Assembly: GCF_025567265.1 (NCBI RefSeq)
Contig: NZ_JAOQJW010000022.1
Span: 1-64,000, forward strand
Origin: Dorea_A amylophila
Lineage (GTDB): Bacteria; Bacillota; Clostridia; Lachnospirales; Lachnospiraceae
Length of the DNA stretch: 64,000 bases
Direction: 5' to 3'
Numbering within the stretch: the stretch's first letter is position 1; the number at the start of each line of letters is the position of its first letter. The position numbers were made by a program, and so were the translations under genes. The notes under the pieces are model-generated. The model did not search any database. It was not told the origin of the DNA and saw only the letters and a program-made list of their open reading frames with translations. This document shows positions 8,014 through 16,024 of the stretch, in pieces.

Positions 8014-8856
8014 ATGAAAGAACATTTAAAAAACTTTACATTACTCACTGTCAGTACGTTGATCATGGCAGTGGGTATCTACTTTTTCAAGTTCGCCAAC
8101 AACTTCACGTTTGGTGGTATCACCGGTTTTGCGGTACTCGTTGCCAAGTTCACTCCTCTTTCGGCCAGTGATTTTTCCTTCATTGCGAATATGCTCCTTC
8201 TGATCATAGGGCTTTTCGTTCTCGGAAAAAAATTTGCTGCACAGACTGCATACAGTAGTATCCTACTTTCTGTCACGCTGTCCGGACTGGAACGTATCTA
8301 TCCAATGAGCCACCCGCTTACCAACGAACCATTGCTGGAACTGATCTTTGCGATTGTACTTCCTGCCATCGGTTCGGCCATTCTGTTCAATATCGGAGCA
8401 TCCAGCGGGGGCACGGATGTTATTGCCATGATATTGAAGAAATACACCAGCGTTGACATCGGAAAAGGCTTGCTTGCTTCCGATATCTTATTCACAATCG
8501 CCGGTTTCTTCGTATTTGACATTAAGACGGGTCTTTATTCACTGCTCGGTCTTACGATGCGTTCGACACTGATCGACAGTCTGATTGAAAGTCTGAACCG
8601 CTCGAAGTATTTCCACGTGGTATGCAGCGAACCGGAACCAATCTGTGAATTTATCAAAAATGACCTGAAACGAGGTGCAACAATCGTACTCGCACAGGGT
8701 GCCTTCACAGGCGATGACAAATATATCATCCTGACTGTACTTAGTCCAAATGAAGCAATCAAGCTTCGTAATTTCATAAAAGCTCATACAACTGGTGCAT
8801 TCTTACTGATATCCAATACCAGCGAGATTATAGGAAAAGGGTTCCACTCTGTGTAG
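8014..8856 (+). CDS. YitT family membrane protein (DUF161/DUF2179)
   Basis: Integral membrane protein of 280 aa with five or six hydrophobic segments over about residues 9-185, including the family's glycine-rich NIGASSGGTDVIAMILKKY stretch, then a soluble DUF2179 domain (HVVCSEPEPICEFIKNDLKR, TIVLAQGAFTGDDKYIILTVL, LLISNTSEIIGKGF). The family is widespread in Firmicutes and no activity is firmly known; transport or ligand sensing has been proposed. A second member lies at 62061-62942. It is one of few plus-strand genes here and faces a TetR regulator gene. Confidence 0.88.
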   Translation: MKEHLKNFTLLTVSTLIMAVGIYFFKFANNFTFGGITGFAVLVAKFTPLSASDFSFIANMLLLIIGLFVLGKKFAAQTAYSSILLSVTLSGLERIYPMSHPLTNEPLLELIFAIVLPAIGSAILFNIGASSGGTDVIAMILKKYTSVDIGKGLLASDILFTIAGFFVFDIKTGLYSLLGLTMRSTLIDSLIESLNRSKYFHVVCSEPEPICEFIKNDLKRGATIVLAQGAFTGDDKYIILTVLSPNEAIKLRNFIKAHTTGAFLLISNTSEIIGKGFHSV

Positions 8857-8874
8857 TGAAACCCTTTATTTTTT
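8836..8874. terminator. Bidirectional terminator between the YitT and TetR genes
   Basis: AAAGGGTT-N-CACT and AGTG-N-AACCCTTT pair (8836-8848 with 8854-8866) around a 5-nt loop; T-rich on the plus side and A-rich before it, so it can serve both convergent genes. Both stop codons fall inside it. Confidence 0.8.
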
Positions 8875-9447
8875 CTCCGTATTCTCAATGTCCAACAGAT
8901 CCAGGATTGAATGTGACATCATATACTGATAAAATTCCATTGCATCTCCCGCCGAAATATTTTTGCTTTCCCGGATAAGCCAATATTTCAGTCCATTCAC
9001 CAATGATATTGCATGAAATTCCAGAAATATCTTTTCGTCGACGTGTGGCATATTACTTAAGTGTTTTAACGGATGATGCTTTACCAGAATTTCTTCCATA
9101 TGGAAAACCTGTCCATACAGCATCTCCTCAAAGGAATTCTGCCCTGTTACTTCAAATACCTTTTCGTAATAAGTCTTGTCTTCTCCAAATCTCTGGAACA
9201 AAAGCTGCAGAGACTCCATTACATGTTCCTGCCCCATAAGTTCTGAGACTTCTTTAAATACGTCTTCCCACAGAAGCCATTCCATCACTTCGTATTTGTC
9301 CTGAAAATAATTATAGAACGTCGGACGTATCACCCCTGCTGCATCTGTGATCATCTTGATCGTCAGTTTTTCAAATCCTTTTTTCGCCACCAGTTCTTTA
9401 AATTTTTCTCCCAATAGTGCTTTTGTTAATTCACTTTTGCGCTCCAT
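8866..9447 (-). CDS. TetR/AcrR family transcriptional regulator
   Basis: 193-aa regulator with an N-terminal helix-turn-helix (about residues 8-55: LLGEKFKELVAKKGFEKLTI, then DAAGVIRPTFYNYFQDKYEV) and an all-helical ligand domain that ends with a TetR_C-like HAISLVNGLKYWL segment. This family layout is like the DhaS-type regulators of Firmicutes. The target is unknown: mntP follows on the same strand 90 nt later, and the convergent YitT gene is the other neighbour. Confidence 0.88.
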   Translation of the reverse strand: MERKSELTKALLGEKFKELVAKKGFEKLTIKMITDAAGVIRPTFYNYFQDKYEVMEWLLWEDVFKEVSELMGQEHVMESLQLLFQRFGEDKTYYEKVFEVTGQNSFEEMLYGQVFHMEEILVKHHPLKHLSNMPHVDEKIFLEFHAISLVNGLKYWLIRESKNISAGDAMEFYQYMMSHSILDLLDIENTEKK

Positions 9448-9536
9448 CTCATCACCTTAATTTTTCTCAGATAACTTGTAGTAAATTATTATACCCCTGC
9501 TATCCGGCAAAATCTACCGTCAAATTGCTCCATTTT

Positions 9537-10121
9537 TTACGTATAATAATGGAGAATTACGTCGAAACTGGCAAGTAAAAGGAGTGCTCCCCCGACCCAG
9601 TATGCACGTCTGTTTTCTTTCAGTCCCAGTCTGTATCCTGCAAATATACCGATTACCGCTTCCAGAACCGTTACCGGGAATAACACCAATGACTCTTCGA
9701 TCATGGCTGTATCCAGGAATCCAAGTCCCATTCCGACAAAGAATGCATCGACACTCGTTACCAGTGCAAGAAGCGTTGTTTTCTTCCATTCGATCTCATC
9801 TTTTCTGCGTTCCAACACCTTCTTTTTACGGATTCCTTTGAGGATCATATAGATGCCAAGTGCCGCAAAGATCAGCACTGTCAGACCTTCCCATCTGTCA
9901 GCCACCGTCTTCGTTCTGGTAATAGACAGTAACGGCAGCAATGTGATCAGGTTTCCAAGTACCAGTACCCCAAGCTGGATACCGCCAAACAGAACGCTTA
10001 AGAGGACCAGATTCTTCCATCTGATCTTTGAAAATCCGGCTCCCATATAGGCCGCCGCCACAAATACATCGATCGATAATCCAACGGATACGATTAACAG
10101 TTCCATCGTTGACAATTGCAT
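9537..10121 (-). CDS. mntP: Manganese efflux pump MntP
   Basis: 194-aa membrane protein with six hydrophobic segments arranged as two repeats. Each repeat carries the family's SVDxF-type motif (SVGLSIDVFVAAAYMG near residue 15 and ALVTSVDAFFVGMGLGFL near residue 120), which place acidic metal-binding residues in the membrane. MntP exports excess Mn(II). Many mntP genes have a yybP-ykoY manganese riboswitch; I see none in the 278 nt upstream. Start with an RBS (AAGAAGG) close to the ATG. Confidence 0.9.
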   Translation of the reverse strand: MQLSTMELLIVSVGLSIDVFVAAAYMGAGFSKIRWKNLVLLSVLFGGIQLGVLVLGNLITLLPLLSITRTKTVADRWEGLTVLIFAALGIYMILKGIRKKKVLERRKDEIEWKKTTLLALVTSVDAFFVGMGLGFLDTAMIEESLVLFPVTVLEAVIGIFAGYRLGLKENRRAYWVGGALLLLASFDVILHYYT

Positions 10122-10399
10122 CGCCTTCTTTCTTTTCTCCTATTTTAGCCTATTTAGAATCGTTTTTGAAGAAACAAATGCTATATAGATACCGAAATCG
10201 TACTACATTTTCCTCTATTTGTATAAAAACCAAATATACTCGATATATAAATATGATATATAGTAACTCCCGTAACTCTTTTATTCCTGAATACTTTGGT
10301 ATCTAAAAAACGAGAAAGCTACGCTCTTACGTAACCTTCCCGCTTTCTGCGACATATATAGTATCAACTTTAGGATGTGTCTCTTATATTATATCCCGA
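10122..10399. other. Intergenic region upstream of mntP
   Basis: AT-rich stretch with several TATATA tracts, including an imperfect palindrome near 10240-10262, and the terminator of the purine gene pair at its far end. No open frame of note and no recognised riboswitch. Confidence 0.5.
10304..10349 (-). terminator. Terminator after the purine gene pair
   Basis: On the minus strand AGAAAGC pairs with GCTTTCT (10342-10348 with 10313-10319), an inner TACG/CGTA helix stacks on top, and TTTTTT follows. It lies about 50 nt past the AICAR transformylase stop. Confidence 0.75.
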
Positions 10400-11578
10400 T
10401 TAGTGATGGAATAAACGGATTCCGGTAAATGACATCACCATATCATATTTATTACATGTTGCAATTACATTGTCATCACGTACGGATCCACCCGGCTGTG
10501 CAATGTATTTTACACCACTCTTATGCGCACGCTCGATATTATCCCCAAATGGGAAGAATGCATCTGAGCCAAGTGCAACATCGGTCAGTTTGTCCAGCCA
10601 TTCTCTCTTGGCTTCTCTTGTGAATACTTCCGGTTTTTCTTTGAAGATTGCCGGCCATGCATCGTCTGCAAGCACGTCCATGTAATCGTCTCCCATATAG
10701 AGATCGATCGCATTGTCTCTGTCTGCACGTCTGATTCCATCTACGAATGGAAGATTCATAACCTGCGGTGACTGTCTGAGCCACCAGTTATCTGCTTTGC
10801 CTCCTGCAAGACGTGTACAATGGATTCTGGACTGCTGTCCTGCACCGATACCGATTGCCTGTCCGTCTTTTACGAAACATACAGAGTTGGACTGTGTATA
10901 TTTTAATGTAATCATAGAGATTGCGAGATCAATTTTCGCCTGCTCTGTCAGTTTTTTGTTCTCTGTCACGATATTTGAGAAGAAATCATCGTCAATCTTT
11001 AATTCATTTCTTCCCTGCTCAAATGTAACACCGAATACCTGCTTGTGTTCGATCGGAGCCGGTACATAATCTGGATCGATCTGGATTACATTGTAGTTTC
11101 CTTTTTTCTTTGCTTTTAAGATTTCCAGCGCTTCCGGTTCATATCCAGGAGCGATCACACCATCGGATACTTCACGTTTGATCAGTTTGGCAGTATCCAC
11201 GTCACATACATCAGACAGAGAAATAAAATCTCCGAAAGAAGACATACGGTCTGCGCCTCTTGCTCTTGCGTATGCAGATGCAAGCGGAGATAATTCTCCG
11301 AGATCATCTACCCAGTAGATCTTTGCAAGCGTATCACTCAGTGGAAGTCCGACTGCGGCACCTGCAGGAGATACATGCTTGAATGATGTAGCTGCCGGAA
11401 GTCCGGTTGCTTTCTTTAACTCACTTACAAGCTGCCATCCGTTAAATGCATCCAGGAAATTGATATATCCCGGTCTTCCATTCAGAACCTTGATTGGCAG
11501 TTCACTTCCGTCTTCCATATAGATTCTGGAAGGTTTCTGGTTCGGATTACATCCATATTTCAGTTCTAATTCGTTCAT
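10400..11578 (-). CDS. purH: AICAR transformylase (PurH C-terminal domain as a separate protein)
   Basis: Phosphoribosylaminoimidazolecarboxamide formyltransferase, the ninth step of IMP synthesis. The 392-aa protein holds the AICARFT domain with the conserved FKHVSPAGAAVG active-site segment, YARARGADRMSSFGD, TQSNSVC, GIGAGQQSRIHC and the C-terminal FFPFGDNIERAH and QPGGSVRDD. The usual N-terminal MGS-like IMP cyclohydrolase domain of PurH (about 200 aa) is absent. The adjacent upstream gene is a PurO-type cyclohydrolase that can supply the missing step. Start at 11578, where AAGGAG lies 8 nt upstream and the protein begins MNELELKYG; six more codons are open. Gap to the upstream gene is 24 nt. 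Confidence 0.93.
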   Translation of the reverse strand: MNELELKYGCNPNQKPSRIYMEDGSELPIKVLNGRPGYINFLDAFNGWQLVSELKKATGLPAATSFKHVSPAGAAVGLPLSDTLAKIYWVDDLGELSPLASAYARARGADRMSSFGDFISLSDVCDVDTAKLIKREVSDGVIAPGYEPEALEILKAKKKGNYNVIQIDPDYVPAPIEHKQVFGVTFEQGRNELKIDDDFFSNIVTENKKLTEQAKIDLAISMITLKYTQSNSVCFVKDGQAIGIGAGQQSRIHCTRLAGGKADNWWLRQSPQVMNLPFVDGIRRADRDNAIDLYMGDDYMDVLADDAWPAIFKEKPEVFTREAKREWLDKLTDVALGSDAFFPFGDNIERAHKSGVKYIAQPGGSVRDDNVIATCNKYDMVMSFTGIRLFHH

Positions 11579-11602
11579 ATCTCTTCTCCTTATCAATTCC
11601 TC

Positions 11603-12316
11603 TTACTGGTTCTTATTGATGATTTTTGTCTCATATGTACCTGTCGCGATATCAATATAGCGTACGAATAATGATACTTTGTTGTCCGCATTCAGGCTGT
11701 TCCATAAGCTGTCGGCAAATGCATCCATAGCATCCGGAATTGCGATCAGTTTTGGTTCTCCTTCAAAGCTCGGAAGCGGATTGCCGTCACATTTGTATGT
11801 ATGGATGAAATGTCCTTCTCCTGCTGCAGGATTCTCATATGCAAATGTATAGCGGTTGCAGCTTTCCGGATTACCATTGTTGCTCTTTAAGATTGACATT
11901 GCGTAGTTAAAAGTTCCGTTTTCAATATGCATAACACCTGAAATCCTAGGTGTGTAGTTCGGTCCGTCTGGTTCGAATTCACGGCTTCTGAGTGACTGTT
12001 CAAATGTAAGCTGCTTGTCCATGCCCTCGTAGATGGTATCTGTCTGATCTCCGTTGGTTACGATCGTCTTGTTGCCAAGTACTCGTACCGGTGCATAAAT
12101 GATCAGGCTTGGATCAGTCAGTTTGGATGGATCAAATGCCTGTGTGCGGATGCCTTCCCCTTCTTCTACAAACACACGGTTACGGCTGTTCTCACTTCTT
12201 CCCATAATAAAGTAAGCAGTTACAGCTTTGGTCCCATCTGCACTCTTTCCTATAATAATGCCACGTCCCGGGTAAGAATTGCCCTGCAGTTCCTTCTCGA
12301 TTGATAACATTTCCAT
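11603..12316 (-). CDS. purO: IMP cyclohydrolase, PurO type
   Basis: 237-aa protein matching the archaeal-type PurO family, which is unrelated to the PurH cyclohydrolase domain and closes FAICAR to IMP. Recognised by GNSYPGRGIIIGKSADG near the N-terminus, YFIMGRSENSRNRVF, TNGDQTDTIYEG, TPRISGVMH and YNPAAGEG-like ENPAAGEGHFIHTY. It is followed after 24 nt by the AICAR transformylase, so the two together replace bifunctional PurH. An RBS (AAGGAGATG) precedes the ATG. The leader contains two near-identical 16-bp direct repeats that may be an operator. Confidence 0.88.
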   Translation of the reverse strand: MEMLSIEKELQGNSYPGRGIIIGKSADGTKAVTAYFIMGRSENSRNRVFVEEGEGIRTQAFDPSKLTDPSLIIYAPVRVLGNKTIVTNGDQTDTIYEGMDKQLTFEQSLRSREFEPDGPNYTPRISGVMHIENGTFNYAMSILKSNNGNPESCNRYTFAYENPAAGEGHFIHTYKCDGNPLPSFEGEPKLIAIPDAMDAFADSLWNSLNADNKVSLFVRYIDIATGTYETKIINKNQ

Positions 12317-12395
12317 GAATACATCTCCTTTTCGTTTGTGTTTTTGAACGTTTCTATCCTTATTATATATAAAACCGTCTTATTTTTCCACCCCT

Positions 12396-12441
12396 TTTTA
12401 TAAGTATAATTAAAAATTCTCGTTTTTTTATAAGTACAATT
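12396..12441. repeat. Two 16-bp direct repeats upstream of purO
   Basis: TTTTATAAGTATAATT (12396-12411) and TTTTATAAGTACAATT (12426-12441) differ at one base and are 30 bp apart, close to three helical turns. They lie 80-125 bp before the purO start and 165-210 bp before the divergent radical SAM gene. A regulator-binding site is the simplest reading. Confidence 0.5.
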
Positions 12442-12576
12442 TAAGTTTTGAATCTTTTATCGTTATTTATGATACTTTTTTCCTTTTTTGTCAAAAAAAC
12501 GACAATATAGGATTAATGTCGCATTTGCTTGAATCTGGAAATCAAAAGTTTTAAGATAAGGTAACTGCATAAAGAA

Positions 12577-12582
12577 TATAAT
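12577..12582 (+). promoter_or_regulatory. Possible -10 box of the radical SAM gene
   Basis: TATAAT 24 nt before the start codon. No good -35 box is seen at 16-18 bp, so a leader this short would need an activator or an extended element. Confidence 0.3.
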
Positions 12583-12606
12583 ACAGTAAGATGAGGAGGT
12601 AACATT

Positions 12607-13962
12607 ATGAATGTTATAGACACAATCAAAAACGCCGCCTTTGCTTCCGCTATTCAGGCAGCACTTAAGTACATGGATAAAGATCCTGAAACAAATATTC
12701 CAAAAGTCATGAGCATTGTTGACAAGGCTGCTCCGGAAGGCTGGTATGCAGGTCAGCGTAATGCGATCCGCCAGGGAATCGCCGAAAAGGGAAACTGGTA
12801 TGAACTTGCTACAAAAGTATGGGAATTGGATCCGGAAGTACGAAAAACTTTCTTTACAAACTTTATCGTTAATGCTTCTTTGAAAGGTTCTGCCCTTCAG
12901 AAGGAAACTGAGGAAAAAGAAGACTGCAATGTTCCTTGGGCGATTTTATTAGATCCGACTTCAGCCTGCAATCTGCACTGTACCGGATGCTGGGCCGCTG
13001 AATACGGACACAAACTGAATCTTTCTCTTGAAACAATCGATGATATCATAACACAGGGAAAGAAACTTGGTACATATATGTATATCTATACCGGCGGAGA
13101 ACCTATGGTACGAAAAAAAGATATTATTACGATCTGTGAACGTCATCCTGACTGCGAATTCTTATCTTTCACAAATGGTACATTGATCGATGAAGAGTTC
13201 TGTCAGGAAATGTTAAGAGTTAAGAATTTCGTTCCTGCAATCAGTCTGGAAGGATTCGAGACGGCCAATGACGGACGGCGTGGTCCGGGTGTATTTGAAA
13301 AAGTAAAGCATGCCATGCAGTTATTAAAGGATCATAATCTTCCATTCGGTATCTCTACCTGCTACACAAGCGCAAACTACAAAGATATCACAAGTGAAGA
13401 ATTCTATGACATGATCATTGAAGCAGGTGCATTGTTCATCTGGTTCTTCCATTATATGCCTGTTGGAAATGATGCTGCTCCGGAACTCATGCCGAATCCG
13501 GAACAACGAAAAGCTGTATACGAACGTATTCGTGCGTTCAGAAGTTCCAAACCAATCTTTAGCCTTGACTTCCAGAACGATGCCGAATATATCGGTGGAT
13601 GTATCGCAGGCGGTCGCTATTACCTGCATATCAATGCAGCGGGAGATGTAGATCCTTGCGTATTCATTCATTATTCAAATGCAAATATTCATGAAGTCAG
13701 TCTTCTGGATGCATTAAAGAGTCCGATCTTCCAGGCATACAGAAAAGGACAGCCATTCAATGACAATATGCTGCGCCCATGTCCAATGCTTGAGAATCCG
13801 GAATGCTTACCAAAGATGGTAAAAGAGACCGGTGCCCACTCTACCGACCCACAGTCACCGGAAGATGTACAGCATCTCTGCGATAAATGCAAACCTTATG
13901 CCGAAGCGTGGACCAAAATGGCAGATAAGCTTTGGGATGAGAGACTGGAAGCAAAAAAGTAA
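12607..13962 (+). CDS. Radical SAM protein with C-terminal SPASM-like cysteines, function unknown
   Basis: 451-aa protein. Residues 1 to about 110 form an extra N-terminal helical region (TIKNAAFASAIQAALKYMDK). The radical SAM core follows, with the CX3CX2C cluster motif in SACNLHCTGCWAAEYG (about residues 120-130), IYTGGEPMVRK and later strands. The last 120 residues hold further cysteines (GGCIAGGRYYLHINAAGDVD, DPCVFIHYS, CPMLENPEC, HLCDKCKPY) placed like an auxiliary Fe-S cluster domain. It is a stand-alone gene with no peptide precursor or partner nearby. A strong RBS (GAGGAGG) precedes the ATG. The family is common in Clostridia, but I do not know its substrate. Confidence 0.85.
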   Translation: MNVIDTIKNAAFASAIQAALKYMDKDPETNIPKVMSIVDKAAPEGWYAGQRNAIRQGIAEKGNWYELATKVWELDPEVRKTFFTNFIVNASLKGSALQKETEEKEDCNVPWAILLDPTSACNLHCTGCWAAEYGHKLNLSLETIDDIITQGKKLGTYMYIYTGGEPMVRKKDIITICERHPDCEFLSFTNGTLIDEEFCQEMLRVKNFVPAISLEGFETANDGRRGPGVFEKVKHAMQLLKDHNLPFGISTCYTSANYKDITSEEFYDMIIEAGALFIWFFHYMPVGNDAAPELMPNPEQRKAVYERIRAFRSSKPIFSLDFQNDAEYIGGCIAGGRYYLHINAAGDVDPCVFIHYSNANIHEVSLLDALKSPIFQAYRKGQPFNDNMLRPCPMLENPECLPKMVKETGAHSTDPQSPEDVQHLCDKCKPYAEAWTKMADKLWDERLEAKK

Positions 13963-13985
13963 ATGTAATTAGAATTTAATTGGGA

Positions 13986-14257
13986 TTTAATTCAGGAAGG
14001 CTGTGGATACCCGAACCGGAATAAAGCTTGAAAAGGTGTTCCTGTTCAGGTTCCATCGGCGGGTCAATTCTAAAGGGGCAAAATTCTGCTAAAAGCAGGC
14101 TTTCAAAATTTGAAACTCGGCATACGCCTCAGACAGTCAAATTTTGAAAACCTAACGCAGAATTTTGCCCCTTAAGAATTACCAACGCCTCTTTCACATT
14201 CACTGGAACGCCTTTTCAAGCTTTATTCCGTGTGTATCAAATGCCTTAAGAATTAAA
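13986..14257. ncRNA. Giant imperfect hairpin A (about 272 nt), candidate structured RNA or repeat element
   Basis: The two halves of this stretch are complementary almost end to end. Paired blocks from outside in: 13986-13993 with 14250-14257, 13997-14001 with 14243-14247, 14006-14010 with 14234-14238, 14017-14042 with 14205-14230 (25 of 26 pairs plus one G-U), 14066-14089 with 14157-14180 (23 of 24), and 14101-14113 with 14137-14149 (13 of 13). Short internal loops separate the blocks. The apex (14114-14136) holds CTCGGCATACGCCTC. There is no open frame and the symmetry is far longer than a terminator. It lies in the 3' flank of the radical SAM gene. Whether it acts as RNA or as DNA cannot be told from sequence. 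Confidence 0.75.
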
Positions 14258-14317
14258 CATTAAACAGCAATTGCGTAACGGTAGTGGCTTCCACCGGGTT
14301 ACACTTCCGGGCATTTT
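14258..14317. other. 60-bp spacer between the two giant hairpins
   Basis: Contains a smaller imperfect hairpin (GTAAC 14275-14279 with GTTAC 14298-14302, and GTGG with CCAC inside it). No coding frame. Confidence 0.5.
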
Positions 14318-14591
14318 ATTTATTAACATTCGCTGTCAGTCACGACTTGAAGGAAACAATAGATAAGGATTATTGTGAATGTGGAATGCCGTTAGAAACA
14401 ATTAGAGAGTCAGAAGCACCGTTAAAGGAACGAAGCGAACGTGTTTGAGGCGAACGCCGAGTTTGAGCGTAGTTCCTTTGCTTTTAGGTGGTTCTGACTC
14501 TCTTAGTGTTTCTTATGGTATGAAACCTGAACAAGAAGCCTTATCTATTGTTTCCTTCAAGGACTGAGAGGCCGCTTCCCCGTTAATAAAT
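14318..14591. ncRNA. Giant imperfect hairpin B (about 274 nt), candidate structured RNA or repeat element
   Basis: Second long palindrome, next to hairpin A and nearly the same length. Paired blocks from outside in: 14318-14327 with 14582-14591, 14336-14341 with 14562-14567, 14346-14368 with 14539-14561 (23 of 23), 14392-14420 with 14487-14515 (most pairs), and 14424-14431 with 14472-14479. The apex contains GAGGCGAACGCCGAG, the reverse complement form of the apical motif of hairpin A. Its outermost arm reaches the stop codon of the convergent HAD-ThiD gene. Confidence 0.75.
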
Positions 14592-16024
14592 TAAATCCCA
14601 AATCTCCCTCTTATCTCAAACCCATGATCCATCGGTCCGCTTCCTTTTCCCAGATCCAGCATGGCGGCCAGTGCACCGCTAATATACTCTTTCGCACGAT
14701 GAATGGATTCTTCCAGGGAGTATCCTTTTGCAAGATTGGAGGCAATTGCGCTGGATAAAGTACAGCCTGTTCCATGGGTATTCGGATTATTGATTCTTTT
14801 TCCGCGGAACCATGTCGCTTTGCCATTCTGGTATAAGAGATCATTGGCATCGTTCAGACTGTGTCCGCCTTTGCACAAAACTGCACAATGATACATTTCA
14901 TTAATCTTCTTTGCTGCTTCCACCATATCTTTTTCTGACCGGATCTCCATCTCTGCAAGAACTTCTGCTTCCGGAATATTCGGCGTGATCACGGATGCCA
15001 TCGGTAACAACTGTGTTTTTAAAGTCTCAATCGCATTTTCACTGATCAATCGGGATCCGCTTGTTGCCACCATAACCGGATCAACTACAATATTTTCCGC
15101 ATGGTATTCTTTTAGTTTCTTTGATATTGTTTTTATTAACTTTTCAGATGATACCATACCAATCTTTACTGCATCCGGACGGATATCAGTGATGACCGCA
15201 TCTAACTGATTTTCCAGGAATTCCGGAGATACTTCCATGATCCCGGTAACACCTGTCGTATTCTGTGCAGTCAATGCTGTGATCGCACTCATTGCATAGA
15301 CTCCGTTTGCCTGCATGGTCTTAATATCTGCCTGAATTCCTGCGCCCCCGCTTGAATCGCTTCCGGCAATTGTAAGTGCTGTCTTTTTTTTCATCAATTC
15401 CCTCCAGTCTCTGCAATAGCAGTCTGCTTCTCTCTGAATCTCTTCCTGATCATCCTTACTTGCTTCATCATAGATTCCTATAACCTGGAATCCTGCCTTT
15501 TTTGCAGTGCGGACTGCATGGATAACATCCTCGAATACCAACGTCTCTTCCGGTCTGCTTCCAAGATATTCCGCTGCCTGCAGATAAATATCCGGCTTCG
15601 TCTTTCCTGCACCTGCTTCTTCACAGGTGAAGATCCGATCAAAATACTTTGCAATTTCCAGACGTTCAAACGCCATCTCTATTTCTTTCTTATTATTGGA
15701 AGATGCAATCGTCATTGGAATATTACTGTTACGAAGCTTCTCCAGAAGTTCTACCGCTCCGCTCTTCAGCGGTGCCGTTTCTTTATAATAATCACTGATA
15801 ATATCCAAAACGTTCTGTTCGATTTCATCTGTTTCCTGTGACAGATGATAATGCTCTTTTACATATTGCGCACCTTCCTGAATACTCATTGTAAATAATA
15901 TATTTCCAAGATCCGGTTCTGCCTCTATGCCGATGCTGTTCAGATAACGCACCCCTACATCTTTCCATATCCCCATGGAATCCAGCAAAGTTCCGTCTAC
16001 ATCGAATATTGCTCCCTTTATCAT
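14591..16024 (-). CDS. thiD: HAD phosphatase - HMP/HMP-P kinase (ThiD) fusion
   Basis: 477-aa two-domain protein. Residues 1 to about 210 are a beta-phosphoglucomutase-like HAD hydrolase (FDVDGTLLDSMG, TIASSNNKKE, KTKPDIYLQAAE, VFEDVIHAVRTAKKAG). Residues 211-477 are the ribokinase-fold ThiD, which phosphorylates hydroxymethylpyrimidine and its phosphate (TIAGSDSSGGAGIQADIKT, DPVMVATSG, GTGCTLSSAIASN). In thiamine synthesis a HAD phosphatase can dephosphorylate thiamine phosphate or HMP phosphate; that role here is inference from the fusion. Met211 (15394) stands 6 nt after an in-frame GGAGG, so free ThiD may also be made. The start overlaps the thiE stop by 4 nt (ATGA). Confidence 0.92.
   Translation of the reverse strand: MIKGAIFDVDGTLLDSMGIWKDVGVRYLNSIGIEAEPDLGNILFTMSIQEGAQYVKEHYHLSQETDEIEQNVLDIISDYYKETAPLKSGAVELLEKLRNSNIPMTIASSNNKKEIEMAFERLEIAKYFDRIFTCEEAGAGKTKPDIYLQAAEYLGSRPEETLVFEDVIHAVRTAKKAGFQVIGIYDEASKDDQEEIQREADCYCRDWRELMKKKTALTIAGSDSSGGAGIQADIKTMQANGVYAMSAITALTAQNTTGVTGIMEVSPEFLENQLDAVITDIRPDAVKIGMVSSEKLIKTISKKLKEYHAENIVVDPVMVATSGSRLISENAIETLKTQLLPMASVITPNIPEAEVLAEMEIRSEKDMVEAAKKINEMYHCAVLCKGGHSLNDANDLLYQNGKATWFRGKRINNPNTHGTGCTLSSAIASNLAKGYSLEESIHRAKEYISGALAAMLDLGKGSGPMDHGFEIRGRFGI

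Noticed and set aside
10122..10399. yybP-ykoY manganese riboswitch before mntP
   Set aside because: No recognisable conserved core; the region is AT-rich with short palindromes only.
12317..12606. Purine riboswitch before purO
   Set aside because: No three-way junction with the conserved loop-loop pattern found; only direct repeats seen.
13986..14591. CRISPR array or ordinary terminator pair in the long intergenic region
   Set aside because: No regular direct repeats with spacers; the inverted repeats are far longer than terminators and lack T runs.
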